Positions 7,303-13,210 of a DNA stretch of 13,218 nucleotides are shown here, in pieces (position 1 is the first letter of the stretch; each line of letters begins with the position of its first letter). The notes beneath the pieces were generated by a model. It saw only the letters and a list, made by a program, of their open reading frames with translations, was not told where the DNA came from and searched no databases. Origin of the DNA: Xanthobacteraceae bacterium (lineage in GTDB: Bacteria; Pseudomonadota; Alphaproteobacteria; Rhizobiales; Xanthobacteraceae). Made by a program: the position numbers and the translations under genes. The stretch lies in NCBI GenBank assembly GCA_030037105.1, contig JASHRY010000179.1:1-13218 (forward strand). The letters are read 5' to 3'.

Positions 7303-8402
7303 GCGTGGTAACGGAGCGTAGGGTGCGCGGTTACAATATTGCCGTCATCCCTGGCGATGGAATAGGACAGGAAGTCGCCGCGGCAGCCGTTGAAGCGCTC
7401 TTGGTATGCGCGGAAAGCGACGGAGGCTTCGCTCTCAACGTTGCCAAATTCGACTGGGGCTCCGAACGCTACAAGAAATTCGGGACGTTGATGCCAGCAG
7501 ACGGCATCGAAAGATTGAAGCAATTTGACGCCATACTTTTCGGGGCTGCCGGCTCTCGAGACCTGCCGGACCACGTTACGCTTTGGGGTCTCCGATTGGC
7601 CATATGCCAGTCGTTAGATCAATACGCCAACGTCCGCCCGGCGCGTACTCTGAGGGGAATTCAAGGGCCACTGAGGACCGAACAAGGGCAAAATATCGAT
7701 TGGGTGATAATTCGCGAGAATTCTGAAGGAGAGTATTCCGGGCAGGGAGGACGCTCCCACATTGGGTTCTCGGAGGAGGTCGCCACCGAGGTTGCCGTGT
7801 TTACGCGCGCCGCTATCCGGAGGATCATGCGCTTTGCCTTTGAAATGGCAAGGTCACGCCCGCGCAAACTATTAACGGTTGTCACAAAGTCTAACGCACA
7901 GCGGTTCGGGTTTGTACTTTGGGATGAGGTGGCGCAAGAAGTTTCGGCCGAATATCTGGACGTTTCGTGGGACCGCATGCTTGTCGATGCGATGACCGTT
8001 CGAATGGTTTTGCATCCCGACACTCTCGACACGATCGTCGCCAGCAACCTTCATGCGGATATTCTTTCTGACCTCGCGGCTGCCCTTTGTGGTTCTATCG
8101 GCCTTGCCCCAACGGCTAATCTAAACCCTCAGCGCCGGTTCCCTTCGATGTTCGAGCCAATCCACGGCTCGGCATTCGAGATAGTCGGCAAGAGGATAGC
8201 GAATCCGATTGGAGCGCTCTGGAGCGGAGTAATGATGCTCGAACATTTGGGGGAAACGGCAGCTGCGCATCGCCTTATGTCCGCGATAGAAGACGCCACC
8301 GCAAATCGTTCACTGCATACACCGGACCTTGGCGGAACAGCAACAACCCGTCAGATAGCTGAGGCAGTCGTCGAATCGGTGCGTGGGCGCAACGCCGGTT
8401 AG
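7299..8402 (+). CDS. Tartrate / D-malate dehydrogenase-type NAD-dependent beta-decarboxylating enzyme
   Basis: The 367-residue protein belongs to the isocitrate/isopropylmalate dehydrogenase family. It shows IAVIPGDGIGQEV (14-26), the substrate arginines in NVRPARTL (R113, R117) and IIREN (R139), the catalytic Y146 in EGEYSGQGG and K197 in TKSNAQRFG, and metal-binding aspartates D230, D254 and D258. The EPIHGSAFEIVGKRIANPIG stretch (286-305) carries the cofactor loop. The segment from DWGSERY to LRLAICQSLDQYANVRP is typical of the TtuC/DmlA branch, which oxidises tartrate, D-malate or related 2-hydroxy acids and decarboxylates them with NAD and a divalent cation. The start is TTG at 7299, overlapping the previous stop by 4 bases, or GTG at 7305. 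It is the last gene of the cluster and probably feeds its product into central metabolism. Tartrate itself is only one of several possible substrates. Confidence 0.88.
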   Translation: MSVVTERRVRGYNIAVIPGDGIGQEVAAAAVEALLVCAESDGGFALNVAKFDWGSERYKKFGTLMPADGIERLKQFDAILFGAAGSRDLPDHVTLWGLRLAICQSLDQYANVRPARTLRGIQGPLRTEQGQNIDWVIIRENSEGEYSGQGGRSHIGFSEEVATEVAVFTRAAIRRIMRFAFEMARSRPRKLLTVVTKSNAQRFGFVLWDEVAQEVSAEYLDVSWDRMLVDAMTVRMVLHPDTLDTIVASNLHADILSDLAAALCGSIGLAPTANLNPQRRFPSMFEPIHGSAFEIVGKRIANPIGALWSGVMMLEHLGETAAAHRLMSAIEDATANRSLHTPDLGGTATTRQIAEAVVESVRGRNAG

Positions 8403-8419
8403 AGTCGGATCATAGGAAA

Positions 8420-8450
8420 TGGGACAGACGAGCGATTGTGCGATGTCCCA
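8420..8450. repeat. Inverted repeat just after the dehydrogenase gene
   Basis: TGGGACA (8420-8426) and TGTCCCA (8444-8450) are perfect 7-base arms 17 bases apart, 18 bases after the stop codon. There is no T tract, so it is at best a weak terminator or transcript-end stabiliser. Part of it overlaps the receiver-domain remnant. Confidence 0.3.
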
Positions 8451-8592
8451 ATGAATACTTAGCAGTTAAGAGCGGCGCTTGGATCGAGTCGCTCTCTTGC
8501 GCAGAACGGATTCGATTTGCCGATCTTCATCTCAGACCACGGCTTGTAGCCGACGATACGCGCTCTGCGCAAAGCGCGGCTAATCGCTCTGC
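8430..8592 (+). pseudogene. Decayed receiver-domain fragment of a FixJ/NarL-type response regulator
   Basis: In one frame the region reads RLCDVPMNT, stop, QLRAALGSS, then LAQNGFDLPIFISDHG and, after a second stop, PTIRALRKARLIALRPL. This follows the receiver-domain pattern DVRMPGMSGLEL, then GxDLPIIFISGHGD, PTxVRALKAGA and the final KP. The phosphoacceptor aspartate would be the D of CDVPM (8442-8444). Two in-frame stops and the loss of everything before and after make it a remnant of about 55 residues. It lies in the junction between the catabolic cluster and luxI. The match is by eye and short, but several blocks fall in the right order in a single frame. Confidence 0.45.
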
Positions 8593-8662
8593 GGCCTCTA
8601 GGATAATAGTCTCAACTATCCGCGCCGGGGCGCAGGGCACGACCGCACGCGCCGGTTTGTAA

Positions 8663-8680
8663 ATTGCCGGTTCCGGCAAT
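8663..8680. promoter_or_regulatory. Perfect 18-bp palindrome, candidate lux box of luxI
   Basis: ATTGCCGG (8663-8670), TT, then CCGGCAAT (8673-8680) form perfect 8-base arms. LuxR-type activators bind 18-20 bp dyads upstream of luxI genes, and this one is centred about 65 bp before the luxI ATG. No T run follows, so a terminator is unlikely. The LuxR that would bind is not in the window, and the sequence is not a textbook lux box. Confidence 0.45.
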
Positions 8681-8702
8681 ATCGGCCCGGTCGATCCCGA
8701 GT

Positions 8703-8740
8703 TCATCGTTCCATCCGGTTGATGCGCGGAGGAACGATGA
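8703..8740 (+). promoter_or_regulatory. Inverted repeat covering the luxI ribosome-binding site and start codon
   Basis: TCATCGTTCC (8703-8712) is perfectly complementary to GGAACGATGA (8731-8740), with an 18-base loop. The right arm includes the end of the GGAGGAA ribosome-binding site (8728-8734) and the ATG (8737-8739). If transcription starts upstream of 8703, the leader could fold so that the ribosome is shut out, giving translational or temperature control. Confidence 0.5.
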
Positions 8741-9396
8741 TCGGAATACACGTGGTTCGCAACGACAACGCCCACCTCTACGCGGCGCAGTTGGAGCAAT
8801 ATTTTAGAGGCCGTTACCGGGTCTACGTTCTCGAACGCGGCTGGAAGGACCTCGACCGCCCCGACGGCCGCGAGATCGATCAATTCGACACAAAAGAGGC
8901 CGTGCATCTCCTTGCCATCGAGCACCAGCAAGTCGTCGGCGGCCACCGATTCAATCCCTCGACCGGGCCGACCCTCATCAGCGAAATTTTTCCCCACCTG
9001 TCGCTCGTTCCGCTCGTTCGATCGCCGGACGTGTTTGAGACCACGCGACTCTGGGTAGCCAAGGAGAAACGCGGTCGCTACGCGCATCCCAGCGTCGAAT
9101 CCCTTTTGCTCGCGGGAACGATGGAATTTGCACTGGCGCTGCGGCTCAGCAAAATACGCGTTGTCTTTGAAACCTGGTGGGTGCCGCGGTTTCAAAGCCT
9201 CGGCTGGAAATTGCAGCCGCTCGGCCTGCCCCAGGACATTAACGGCCTCAACTGCATTGCCGTCACAAAAGACGTGACGGAAGCGGCGTGGATCGAGACC
9301 TGCCTGAAACGATCCGTTCCCGGGTCGGTGCTGGTCTGGAACGGCACCGCGCGCCCGTTCTACTGGCTCCCGGAACTAATTCCAGCGGTGGCGTGA
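8737..9396 (+). CDS. luxI: LuxI-family acyl-homoserine-lactone synthase (BjaI-like)
   Basis: This 219-residue enzyme makes an N-acyl-homoserine lactone signal from S-adenosylmethionine and an acyl donor. All the classic LuxI residues are in place at nearly canonical numbers: R26, W36, E46, D48 and D51 (EIDQFD), R71 (GGHRFNP), F85 (IFPHL), E101 and R104 (ETTRLWV). The EQYFRGRYRVYVLERGWKDL and PDGREIDQFDT blocks resemble BjaI/RpaI-type rhizobial synthases, some of which use branched or aromatic acyl-CoA instead of acyl-ACP, so an unusual signal is possible. I chose ATG 8737 because GGAGGAA precedes it; upstream in-frame ATG 8722 and TTG 8719 have no ribosome-binding site. No luxR lies in the window. 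The candidate lux box and the start-covering hairpin are upstream, and the next gene is convergent, 14 bases away. Confidence 0.93.
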   Translation: MIGIHVVRNDNAHLYAAQLEQYFRGRYRVYVLERGWKDLDRPDGREIDQFDTKEAVHLLAIEHQQVVGGHRFNPSTGPTLISEIFPHLSLVPLVRSPDVFETTRLWVAKEKRGRYAHPSVESLLLAGTMEFALALRLSKIRVVFETWWVPRFQSLGWKLQPLGLPQDINGLNCIAVTKDVTEAAWIETCLKRSVPGSVLVWNGTARPFYWLPELIPAVA

Positions 9397-9410
9397 GTTT
9401 TACCGTGCGG

Positions 9411-9764
9411 TCAATTGCAGCTCAAAGACGGCTTCTTGCCGGCGGGCACCAGCTCGGCGCCGCCGAGGTTATGCGCGATCGTCCTGGCGGCATCGAGAAT
9501 CTCGTCAACGACAATCGCGTTGCCGCGCGCTTCCGCGCAATAGACAAACACATTGACGAGGAAAGCCAAAGTGAACGGGAAGACGGCCATGACTTCCACA
9601 TCCGCGGCACCGGAGCGAGCAAGCGCAAGCATCTCATTGGCCATCGCCAGCGCGGTCTTCTTGCCGATCTCCACTGTGGAAGCAGCGAACTGTTCCGGCG
9701 CCCGATAGTCCACGGCCTCCAGTGCCGCGCAAATCTCGTCCAGGTTGGCAGCAAAATCACCCAT
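9411..9764 (-). CDS. Hypothetical protein, convergent with luxI
   Basis: I do not recognise this 117-residue protein. It looks mainly helical: an acidic N-terminal part (MGDFAANLDEICAALEAVDY), alanine-rich helices, one strongly hydrophobic stretch (VMAVFPFTLAFLVNVFVY, about 58-75) that could be a membrane helix or buried core, and a short basic-polar tail. The start is the ATG at 9762-9764, preceded by GAGGA. Codon use fits the GC-rich surroundings. It ends 14 bases from the luxI stop on the opposite strand, and its 5' end faces the next small gene across a 64-base gap, so the two may share a divergent promoter region. The competing plus-strand frame at 9288-9785 is arginine- and glycine-rich, unlike a protein. 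Confidence 0.6.
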   Translation of the reverse strand: MGDFAANLDEICAALEAVDYRAPEQFAASTVEIGKKTALAMANEMLALARSGAADVEVMAVFPFTLAFLVNVFVYCAEARGNAIVVDEILDAARTIAHNLGGAELVPAGKKPSLSCN

Positions 9765-9828
9765 CGGGAGTCCTCAGCGGGGTGAGGGAACGTCGGGCGC
9801 AACGTAGCAGATATGATCGGGTGGCACC

Positions 9829-10098
9829 ATGGCAAACAACGAACAAAGACGCGCAACCTCCGGGGCGATGTTCACCGAACTCGCAATACTGCGCCTCGCC
9901 GCCATAGCCGTCGACTTGCGCGGTCAATTGGCGCCGCACGAGCTGACGAAGCGGCCCGCCTTGGCCGCCGTCCTCGACGCATGTGAAAACCTGTTTGCGA
10001 CGCGCGGATGGGGCCGGCCGCGGCCGCTTTATATGACGCGGACGAAGGGAGCCGGTTCGGCGGCTCCACAAACCTTTAGAGACGAGAATGAGCCGTGA
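9829..10098 (+). CDS. Hypothetical small protein
   Basis: I do not recognise this 89-residue protein. Residues 12-52 look like an amphipathic helical pair (AMFTELAILRLAAIAVDLRG, then ELTKRPALAAVLDACENL), followed by a Gly-Arg-Pro-rich and then polar tail. The start is ATG 9829 with GGGTGG 4 bases upstream. A 220-codon minus-strand frame covers the same region but is full of arginine runs and looks like a shadow. The gene is short and its coding status is moderately sure. Its stop overlaps a possible 26-codon frame by 4 bases. Confidence 0.45.
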   Translation: MANNEQRRATSGAMFTELAILRLAAIAVDLRGQLAPHELTKRPALAAVLDACENLFATRGWGRPRPLYMTRTKGAGSAAPQTFRDENEP

Positions 10099-10175
10099 AC
10101 GAAAGTACGATCTTCGCCTGCCTTGCGCGGCGTTTCGCCGTCGGCCTGGCGCAAGCCGTTTATTTATTTGAATAG
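10095..10175 (+). CDS. Possible 26-residue peptide coupled to the preceding small gene
   Basis: A GTG (10095-10097) overlaps the stop of the upstream small gene (GTGA) and opens a 26-codon frame that begins with NESTIFACLARRF and continues with an AVGLAQAVYLFE-like hydrophobic end. Such overlaps often mark translational coupling. Nothing else supports it, and short frames like this arise by chance. Confidence 0.2.
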   Translation: MNESTIFACLARRFAVGLAQAVYLFE

Positions 10176-10209
10176 TGATCGGCAAACTGTCGTCAAATCG
10201 ATGTTTCGG

Positions 10210-10240
10210 GAAAGCGTCGCGGCGCGTTGCGAGCGCTTTC
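10210..10240. terminator. Hairpin between convergent genes
   Basis: GAAAGCG (10210-10216) and CGCTTTC (10234-10240) are perfect 7-base arms, extended by a GG/CC pair with one bulged base, around a GC-rich loop. It lies between the 3' ends of the small plus-strand gene and the minus-strand BcsS gene, where a two-way terminator would be expected. There is no clear T tract, so it would be a weak or Rho-assisted signal. Confidence 0.3.
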
Positions 10241-10268
10241 TCCCGGCGCGCGCCGGCACGAGCGCCGT

Positions 10269-10991
10269 TCAGTACCGCGCGCTGAAGCCGAGGCGCACAT
10301 AGGGACCGGAACGACGCTCGGAATCCACGGCCCAGCCGCCGCCGCCTGACAATTCGAGCGCATCGACGCGCCAGCCGGTCACATGCGCACCGAGCCGCAG
10401 CTCCTGGTAGTCGACGCACCAGATGCCTTGCATCTCGGGCCCGACGAACAGCGCATCAAACACGCGAACGCCGGAAGCGCCGCGCAGCGATCCGCTCGGT
10501 CCGATGGATGCGAGCGCGCCGTTGAGCGCGACCATGGTGGCAGGGCTCGGCTCGTACCAAACATCGAACGCGAATTGCCCGCCGACATAAGGTCCGCGCA
10601 GGCGGCTAGCGGGATCGTCCGGCGTGAGCCGGTAATCTTGCGCCAGCGGGCCGGCATACACGCCAATCGAGACGCCCTCGTAGGTGAAGCGCCAGCCTGG
10701 CAAAGCGGCGGCGGACAGCAGGATGCCCTCGACGTCCATGCGTAATCCGGCCGACGGATAGATATAGTCGCCGCCGCTGAGCAGGGCCTTGAGGGTGAAG
10801 CCGTTCGCATCGAGCCCGGCGGGCGACCATAACAGCCCGCCATAAAGGAATGCGCCGTCGCGCCACATGTCGGTGCCGGCGAACAAAAGAAAGGAAGGAT
10901 CGTTCGCACCGCCGGCTCCGGCCGGACCGGCAGCACACAAAACCATCATCGCGGCGGCAATGGCTGCCCCGAAACCCCGCAACGCAAGCAC
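10269..10991 (-). CDS. bcsS: BcsS-like cellulose-biosynthesis protein, outer-membrane beta-barrel type
   Basis: The 240-residue protein begins with a clear signal peptide (about 1-26, hydrophobic AAIAAAMMVLCAAGPAGA). The remainder is rich in alternating, aromatic and glycine-containing strands (FLLFAGTDMWRDGAFLYGGL, WSPAGLDANGFTLKALLSGG, YVGGQFAFDVWYEP). It ends in an aromatic residue (GFSARY), typical of outer-membrane barrels. The FAGTDMWRDGAFLYGG and GLDANGFTLKALLSGG blocks match my memory of the BcsS proteins encoded near cellulose synthase genes of alphaproteobacteria. Their exact role is not known; secretion or assembly at the outer membrane is assumed. The start is a GTG (10989-10991) without a strong ribosome-binding site; internal ATGs would cut the signal peptide. 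No bcsA, bcsB or other cellulose gene is in the window. Confidence 0.7.
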   Translation of the reverse strand: MLALRGFGAAIAAAMMVLCAAGPAGAGGANDPSFLLFAGTDMWRDGAFLYGGLLWSPAGLDANGFTLKALLSGGDYIYPSAGLRMDVEGILLSAAALPGWRFTYEGVSIGVYAGPLAQDYRLTPDDPASRLRGPYVGGQFAFDVWYEPSPATMVALNGALASIGPSGSLRGASGVRVFDALFVGPEMQGIWCVDYQELRLGAHVTGWRVDALELSGGGGWAVDSERRSGPYVRLGFSARY

Positions 10992-11031
10992 GGAAGGTCG
11001 CTCTACCCCGGTCGCGCCTCAACGCCCCCGC

Positions 11032-11044
11032 CGCGTCATTGCGA
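11032..11044 (+). repeat. Copy of a dispersed-repeat core, left of the MFS gene
   Basis: CGCGTCATTGCGA is the exact reverse complement of the 13 bases at 12464-12476 on the other side of the MFS gene. GTCATTGCGAG is the usual end of a dispersed palindromic repeat I know from Bradyrhizobium-type genomes. This copy is a fragment only. Confidence 0.4.
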
Positions 11045-11184
11045 TACCTACAGGTTTAACTTTTGTCCAGCAAGCTTTGAGGTTGCATTGCGCGCCGCGA
11101 GCCCGCAGCCGGCCTGCCCTGCGCAATCAGCGTAGCCCGGGCGGAACGGCGCGCTATATGTTCGCTGCGATCCGGGATCGATCA

Positions 11185-12438
11185 ATGAGCGCATACCTTT
11201 CGACCTCGAACCGATTTCCTTCCGCCCGGCCCGCCGACCCTTCGCGCCGGCGGCTTGCGATCGGCTTCCTCAACTGGGCCCACGCGCTCGATCACTTCGT
11301 GATCTTGATCTATCCGACGGTGGTCATCGAGCTGCAAGCCGCTTACGGCCGTTCCTACGCGACGCTGATCGCGCTGAGCACCGCGTCCTTTGTCGCATTC
11401 GGGCTGTTCTCGCTGCCGGCGGGCTGGCTTGCCGACCGCTGGAGCCGGCGCAATATGATGGCGGCCTTTTATATCGGCTGCGGCCTGTCGCTCCTTGGCG
11501 CGGCGCTCGCGCCCTCGCTTTCCGCGCTGGCCGCGGCCTTGTTCGCGCTCGGCGTGTTCGCGGCCATTTACCATCCGGTGGGCACCGCGATGATCATCGA
11601 GAGCGCCACCCAGCGCGGACGCTCGCTGGCGTTCAACGGCGTATGCGGCAACCTCGGCGTCTCGCTTGCGGCCGGCGTCACCGCGCTTCTCACCGCGGCA
11701 CTGTCGTGGCGTGGCGCTTTTTTCGTGCCGGCTCTGGTCTGCATCGCCACCGGGGCGGTCTATCTTCGGCTCGTCCCCGACGAGGCGCGACACGGGGCCG
11801 CGCGCAGCGGCGCTCCCGACGTGGCCCTACCCGTGGCCGTCGCCGCGACGATGTTCGGCCTCTTCGTCGTGATCGCGCTGTCCGCCGGGCTGGTGTTCAA
11901 CATTTTGTCGGTCTCATTGCCGAAGATCGTCGATGAACGTGTCGGCGGCGACATCCCGCTTCTCGCCGTCGGCGGCCTGACGACTGCGATCTTCCTGTGC
12001 GGCGCGGTTGCCCAAATCACGATCGGCCGCCTGGTGGAACGCTTCCCCGTGCACATCCTGTTCGCGGCGGCCGCCATCATGCAATTTACCGGCGTGGTGT
12101 GGGCGGCCCATGCGAGCGGCGTCGAACTGTTAATCGCGCTCGCCTTCACCATGGCGGCCATCTACGCCCAGATCACGGTGAACGACCTGGTCATCGCCCG
12201 CTATACCGCCGATGCCTGGCGCAGCCGCGTCTACGCGGTGCGCTACTTCCTGACCTTCATGATCTCCGGAGTTGCGGTCTCGCTGATCGCGCTGTTGTAC
12301 GGCCGCGGCGGATTCGGTCTCGTGCTCGGCGTGACCGCGGCGGTGGCGCTGGGTTTCCTGGTTGCGGTCATTGCGATCGCATTTATTGTCAACGGCGTGG
12401 AAAAGGCACGGGTGCCGCAACCGCTGCCGGCGGAGTGA
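11185..12438 (+). CDS. Major facilitator superfamily transporter
   Basis: The 417-residue inner-membrane protein has about 12 hydrophobic helices in two bundles of six. The loop after helix 2 carries the MFS signature (GWLADRWSRR, 80-89), and helix 4-5 has AIYHPVGTAMI (128-138), which recalls the HPxG region of fosmidomycin-resistance-type exporters. A second, weaker signature occurs at the start of the second half (IGRLVERFP). The N-terminus is polar and basic (RPADPSRRR), as expected inside. The open frame extends far upstream to 10867 but overlaps the BcsS gene and is not membrane-like. I chose the ATG at 11185; an ATG at 11158 is also possible, and neither has a strong ribosome-binding site. 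It diverges from bcsS and converges on hdeD. The substrate is unknown; an efflux role is a guess. Confidence 0.85.
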   Translation: MSAYLSTSNRFPSARPADPSRRRLAIGFLNWAHALDHFVILIYPTVVIELQAAYGRSYATLIALSTASFVAFGLFSLPAGWLADRWSRRNMMAAFYIGCGLSLLGAALAPSLSALAAALFALGVFAAIYHPVGTAMIIESATQRGRSLAFNGVCGNLGVSLAAGVTALLTAALSWRGAFFVPALVCIATGAVYLRLVPDEARHGAARSGAPDVALPVAVAATMFGLFVVIALSAGLVFNILSVSLPKIVDERVGGDIPLLAVGGLTTAIFLCGAVAQITIGRLVERFPVHILFAAAAIMQFTGVVWAAHASGVELLIALAFTMAAIYAQITVNDLVIARYTADAWRSRVYAVRYFLTFMISGVAVSLIALLYGRGGFGLVLGVTAAVALGFLVAVIAIAFIVNGVEKARVPQPLPAE

Positions 12439-12441
12439 CCG

Positions 12442-12476
12442 GAGCGAGGGATTGCTTCACCGCTCGCAATGACGCG
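12442..12476. repeat. Dispersed palindromic repeat fragment between convergent genes
   Basis: GAGCG (12442-12446) pairs with CGCTC (12461-12465) around a loop containing GGGATTGCTTC, followed by GCAATGACGCG. The string GGGATTGCTTC-x-CGCTCGCAATGACG is the known shape of a repeat scattered through Bradyrhizobium-type genomes. It fills the 42-base gap between the MFS and HdeD genes, where it may act as a two-way terminator. Confidence 0.5.
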
Positions 12477-12480
12477 CCGC

Positions 12481-13077
12481 TCAGGCGGTTGCAGGATGCC
12501 GCGCCGCGAGCGCCATCGCGATCAGCGCCACGCCGCCGAACAGCAGATTGATCCCGACCAACAGGCCGAGCGCCCAGAACGCCGTTCCCGGCAAGCCGGC
12601 GAAGATGATGGCGGCGAGGATGAGGTCAATGACGCCGCTCACCAGCATCCAGCCCCAGCGTCCCGAGAGCTGGCGGCGATGATCGATGGCGTACATGATC
12701 GTGGCGATGCCATCGACCACGAAGAAGGCGATCAGCACCAGCGTCAGGGACAGCGTTCCGCTGATCGGCCAAGCGAGCAGCACGACGCCGGCGACGATGG
12801 CGATGAGCGCCGAAATGAGCGACCACCAGAATCCCGGCGCGTGCCGCGCCCAGAAGGTCGTGATCAACCCGACCACGCCGCTGATCAGGAACAGCCAGCC
12901 GATAATGATGGTGAAGGCGATGGTCGCGACCGGCGGCAACACGATCGCCGCAATGCCGAGGATGACGGCGATGATGCCTTCGACCAGAAACAGCACCCAA
13001 TGGGCGTGAATCGCCCCGGCGACGGCGCGCCCGATCTGCTCCGCATCGGTTTGCGGGCTTGGTTGGTTCATCGTCAT
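12481..13077 (-). CDS. HdeD-family (DUF308) membrane protein
   Basis: The 198-residue protein has a short soluble start (to about residue 24), then six regularly spaced hydrophobic helices. Pairs are linked by short loops: WVLFLVEGIIAVILGIAAIV, IAFTIIIGWLFLISGVVGLI, then FWWSLISALIAIVAGVVLLA and three more up to LFGGVALIAMALA. The repeated GIxxIxxGIxxLxxP-like pattern is typical of HdeD, an inner-membrane protein tied to acid or general stress tolerance in enterobacteria; the role in alphaproteobacteria is unclear. The start is ATG 13075-13077 with AAGGGAG about 7 bases upstream; an ATG two codons later is possible. It converges on the MFS gene and has its own repeat-rich promoter region. Confidence 0.88.
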   Translation of the reverse strand: MTMNQPSPQTDAEQIGRAVAGAIHAHWVLFLVEGIIAVILGIAAIVLPPVATIAFTIIIGWLFLISGVVGLITTFWARHAPGFWWSLISALIAIVAGVVLLAWPISGTLSLTLVLIAFFVVDGIATIMYAIDHRRQLSGRWGWMLVSGVIDLILAAIIFAGLPGTAFWALGLLVGINLLFGGVALIAMALAARHPATA

Positions 13078-13168
13078 CGTTCGCTCCCTTGAATTTGGTC
13101 ACCGACCGTTGGCCTCCGCGGTGACTTCGGCGCTGGAGAAAGGCATTGCCTCGCTGCCATGCCGAAGT

Positions 13169-13194
13169 CTTGCATAAAAGGCTCCCTTGCATAA
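13169..13194. repeat. Direct repeat CTTGCATAA x2 upstream of the HdeD gene
   Basis: CTTGCATAA stands at 13169-13177 and 13186-13194, a spacing of 17 bases. One copy lies in the spacer and one beside the -10 box of the candidate promoter, a layout often seen for activator or sigma contacts. Confidence 0.4.
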
Positions 13195-13202
13195 GCGTCC
13201 AA
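13174..13202 (-). promoter_or_regulatory. Candidate promoter of the HdeD gene
   Basis: On the minus strand TTGGAC (forward 13197-13202) and TTTTAT (forward 13174-13179) are 17 bases apart, matching the -35/-10 layout only loosely. It lies about 100 bases before the gene start. Confidence 0.3.
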
Positions 13203-13210
13203 GAGAGCCT
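13179..13210. repeat. Imperfect inverted repeat upstream of the HdeD gene
   Basis: AGGCTCCCTT (13179-13188) and AAGAGAGCCT (13201-13210) pair at 9 of 10 positions around a 12-base centre. It overlaps the direct repeat and the candidate promoter, so it may be an operator. Confidence 0.35.

Larger units (their letters stand above)
8403..8736. other. Junction region between the catabolic cluster and luxI
   Basis: This 334-base stretch has no intact gene. It contains the inverted repeat at 8420-8450, the receiver-domain remnant at 8430-8592, an 18-bp palindrome at 8663-8680 and the inverted repeat ending at the luxI start. Base composition changes here from the AT-richer left side to the GC-rich right side. 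A 74-codon plus-strand frame at 8438-8662 shows no recognisable protein. Confidence 0.5.

Noticed and set aside
8527..9195. 222-codon minus-strand open frame opposite luxI
   Set aside because: It lies opposite a gene with all LuxI catalytic residues; its own translation shows no recognisable motif.
9757..10419. Long 220-codon minus-strand open frame
   Set aside because: It is full of arginine and alanine runs typical of antisense frames in GC-rich DNA, overlaps the BcsS gene end and a better plus-strand candidate, and shows no domain pattern.
11087..11127. ATTGCGC and GCGCAAT inverted repeat before the MFS gene
   Set aside because: The arms are 27 bases apart in GC-rich DNA and common by chance; no promoter or T tract is associated.
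12469..13092. 207-codon plus-strand open frame
   Set aside because: Its translation is almost entirely Asp, Arg, Gln and Glu, the mirror of the six-helix HdeD-family gene on the other strand.
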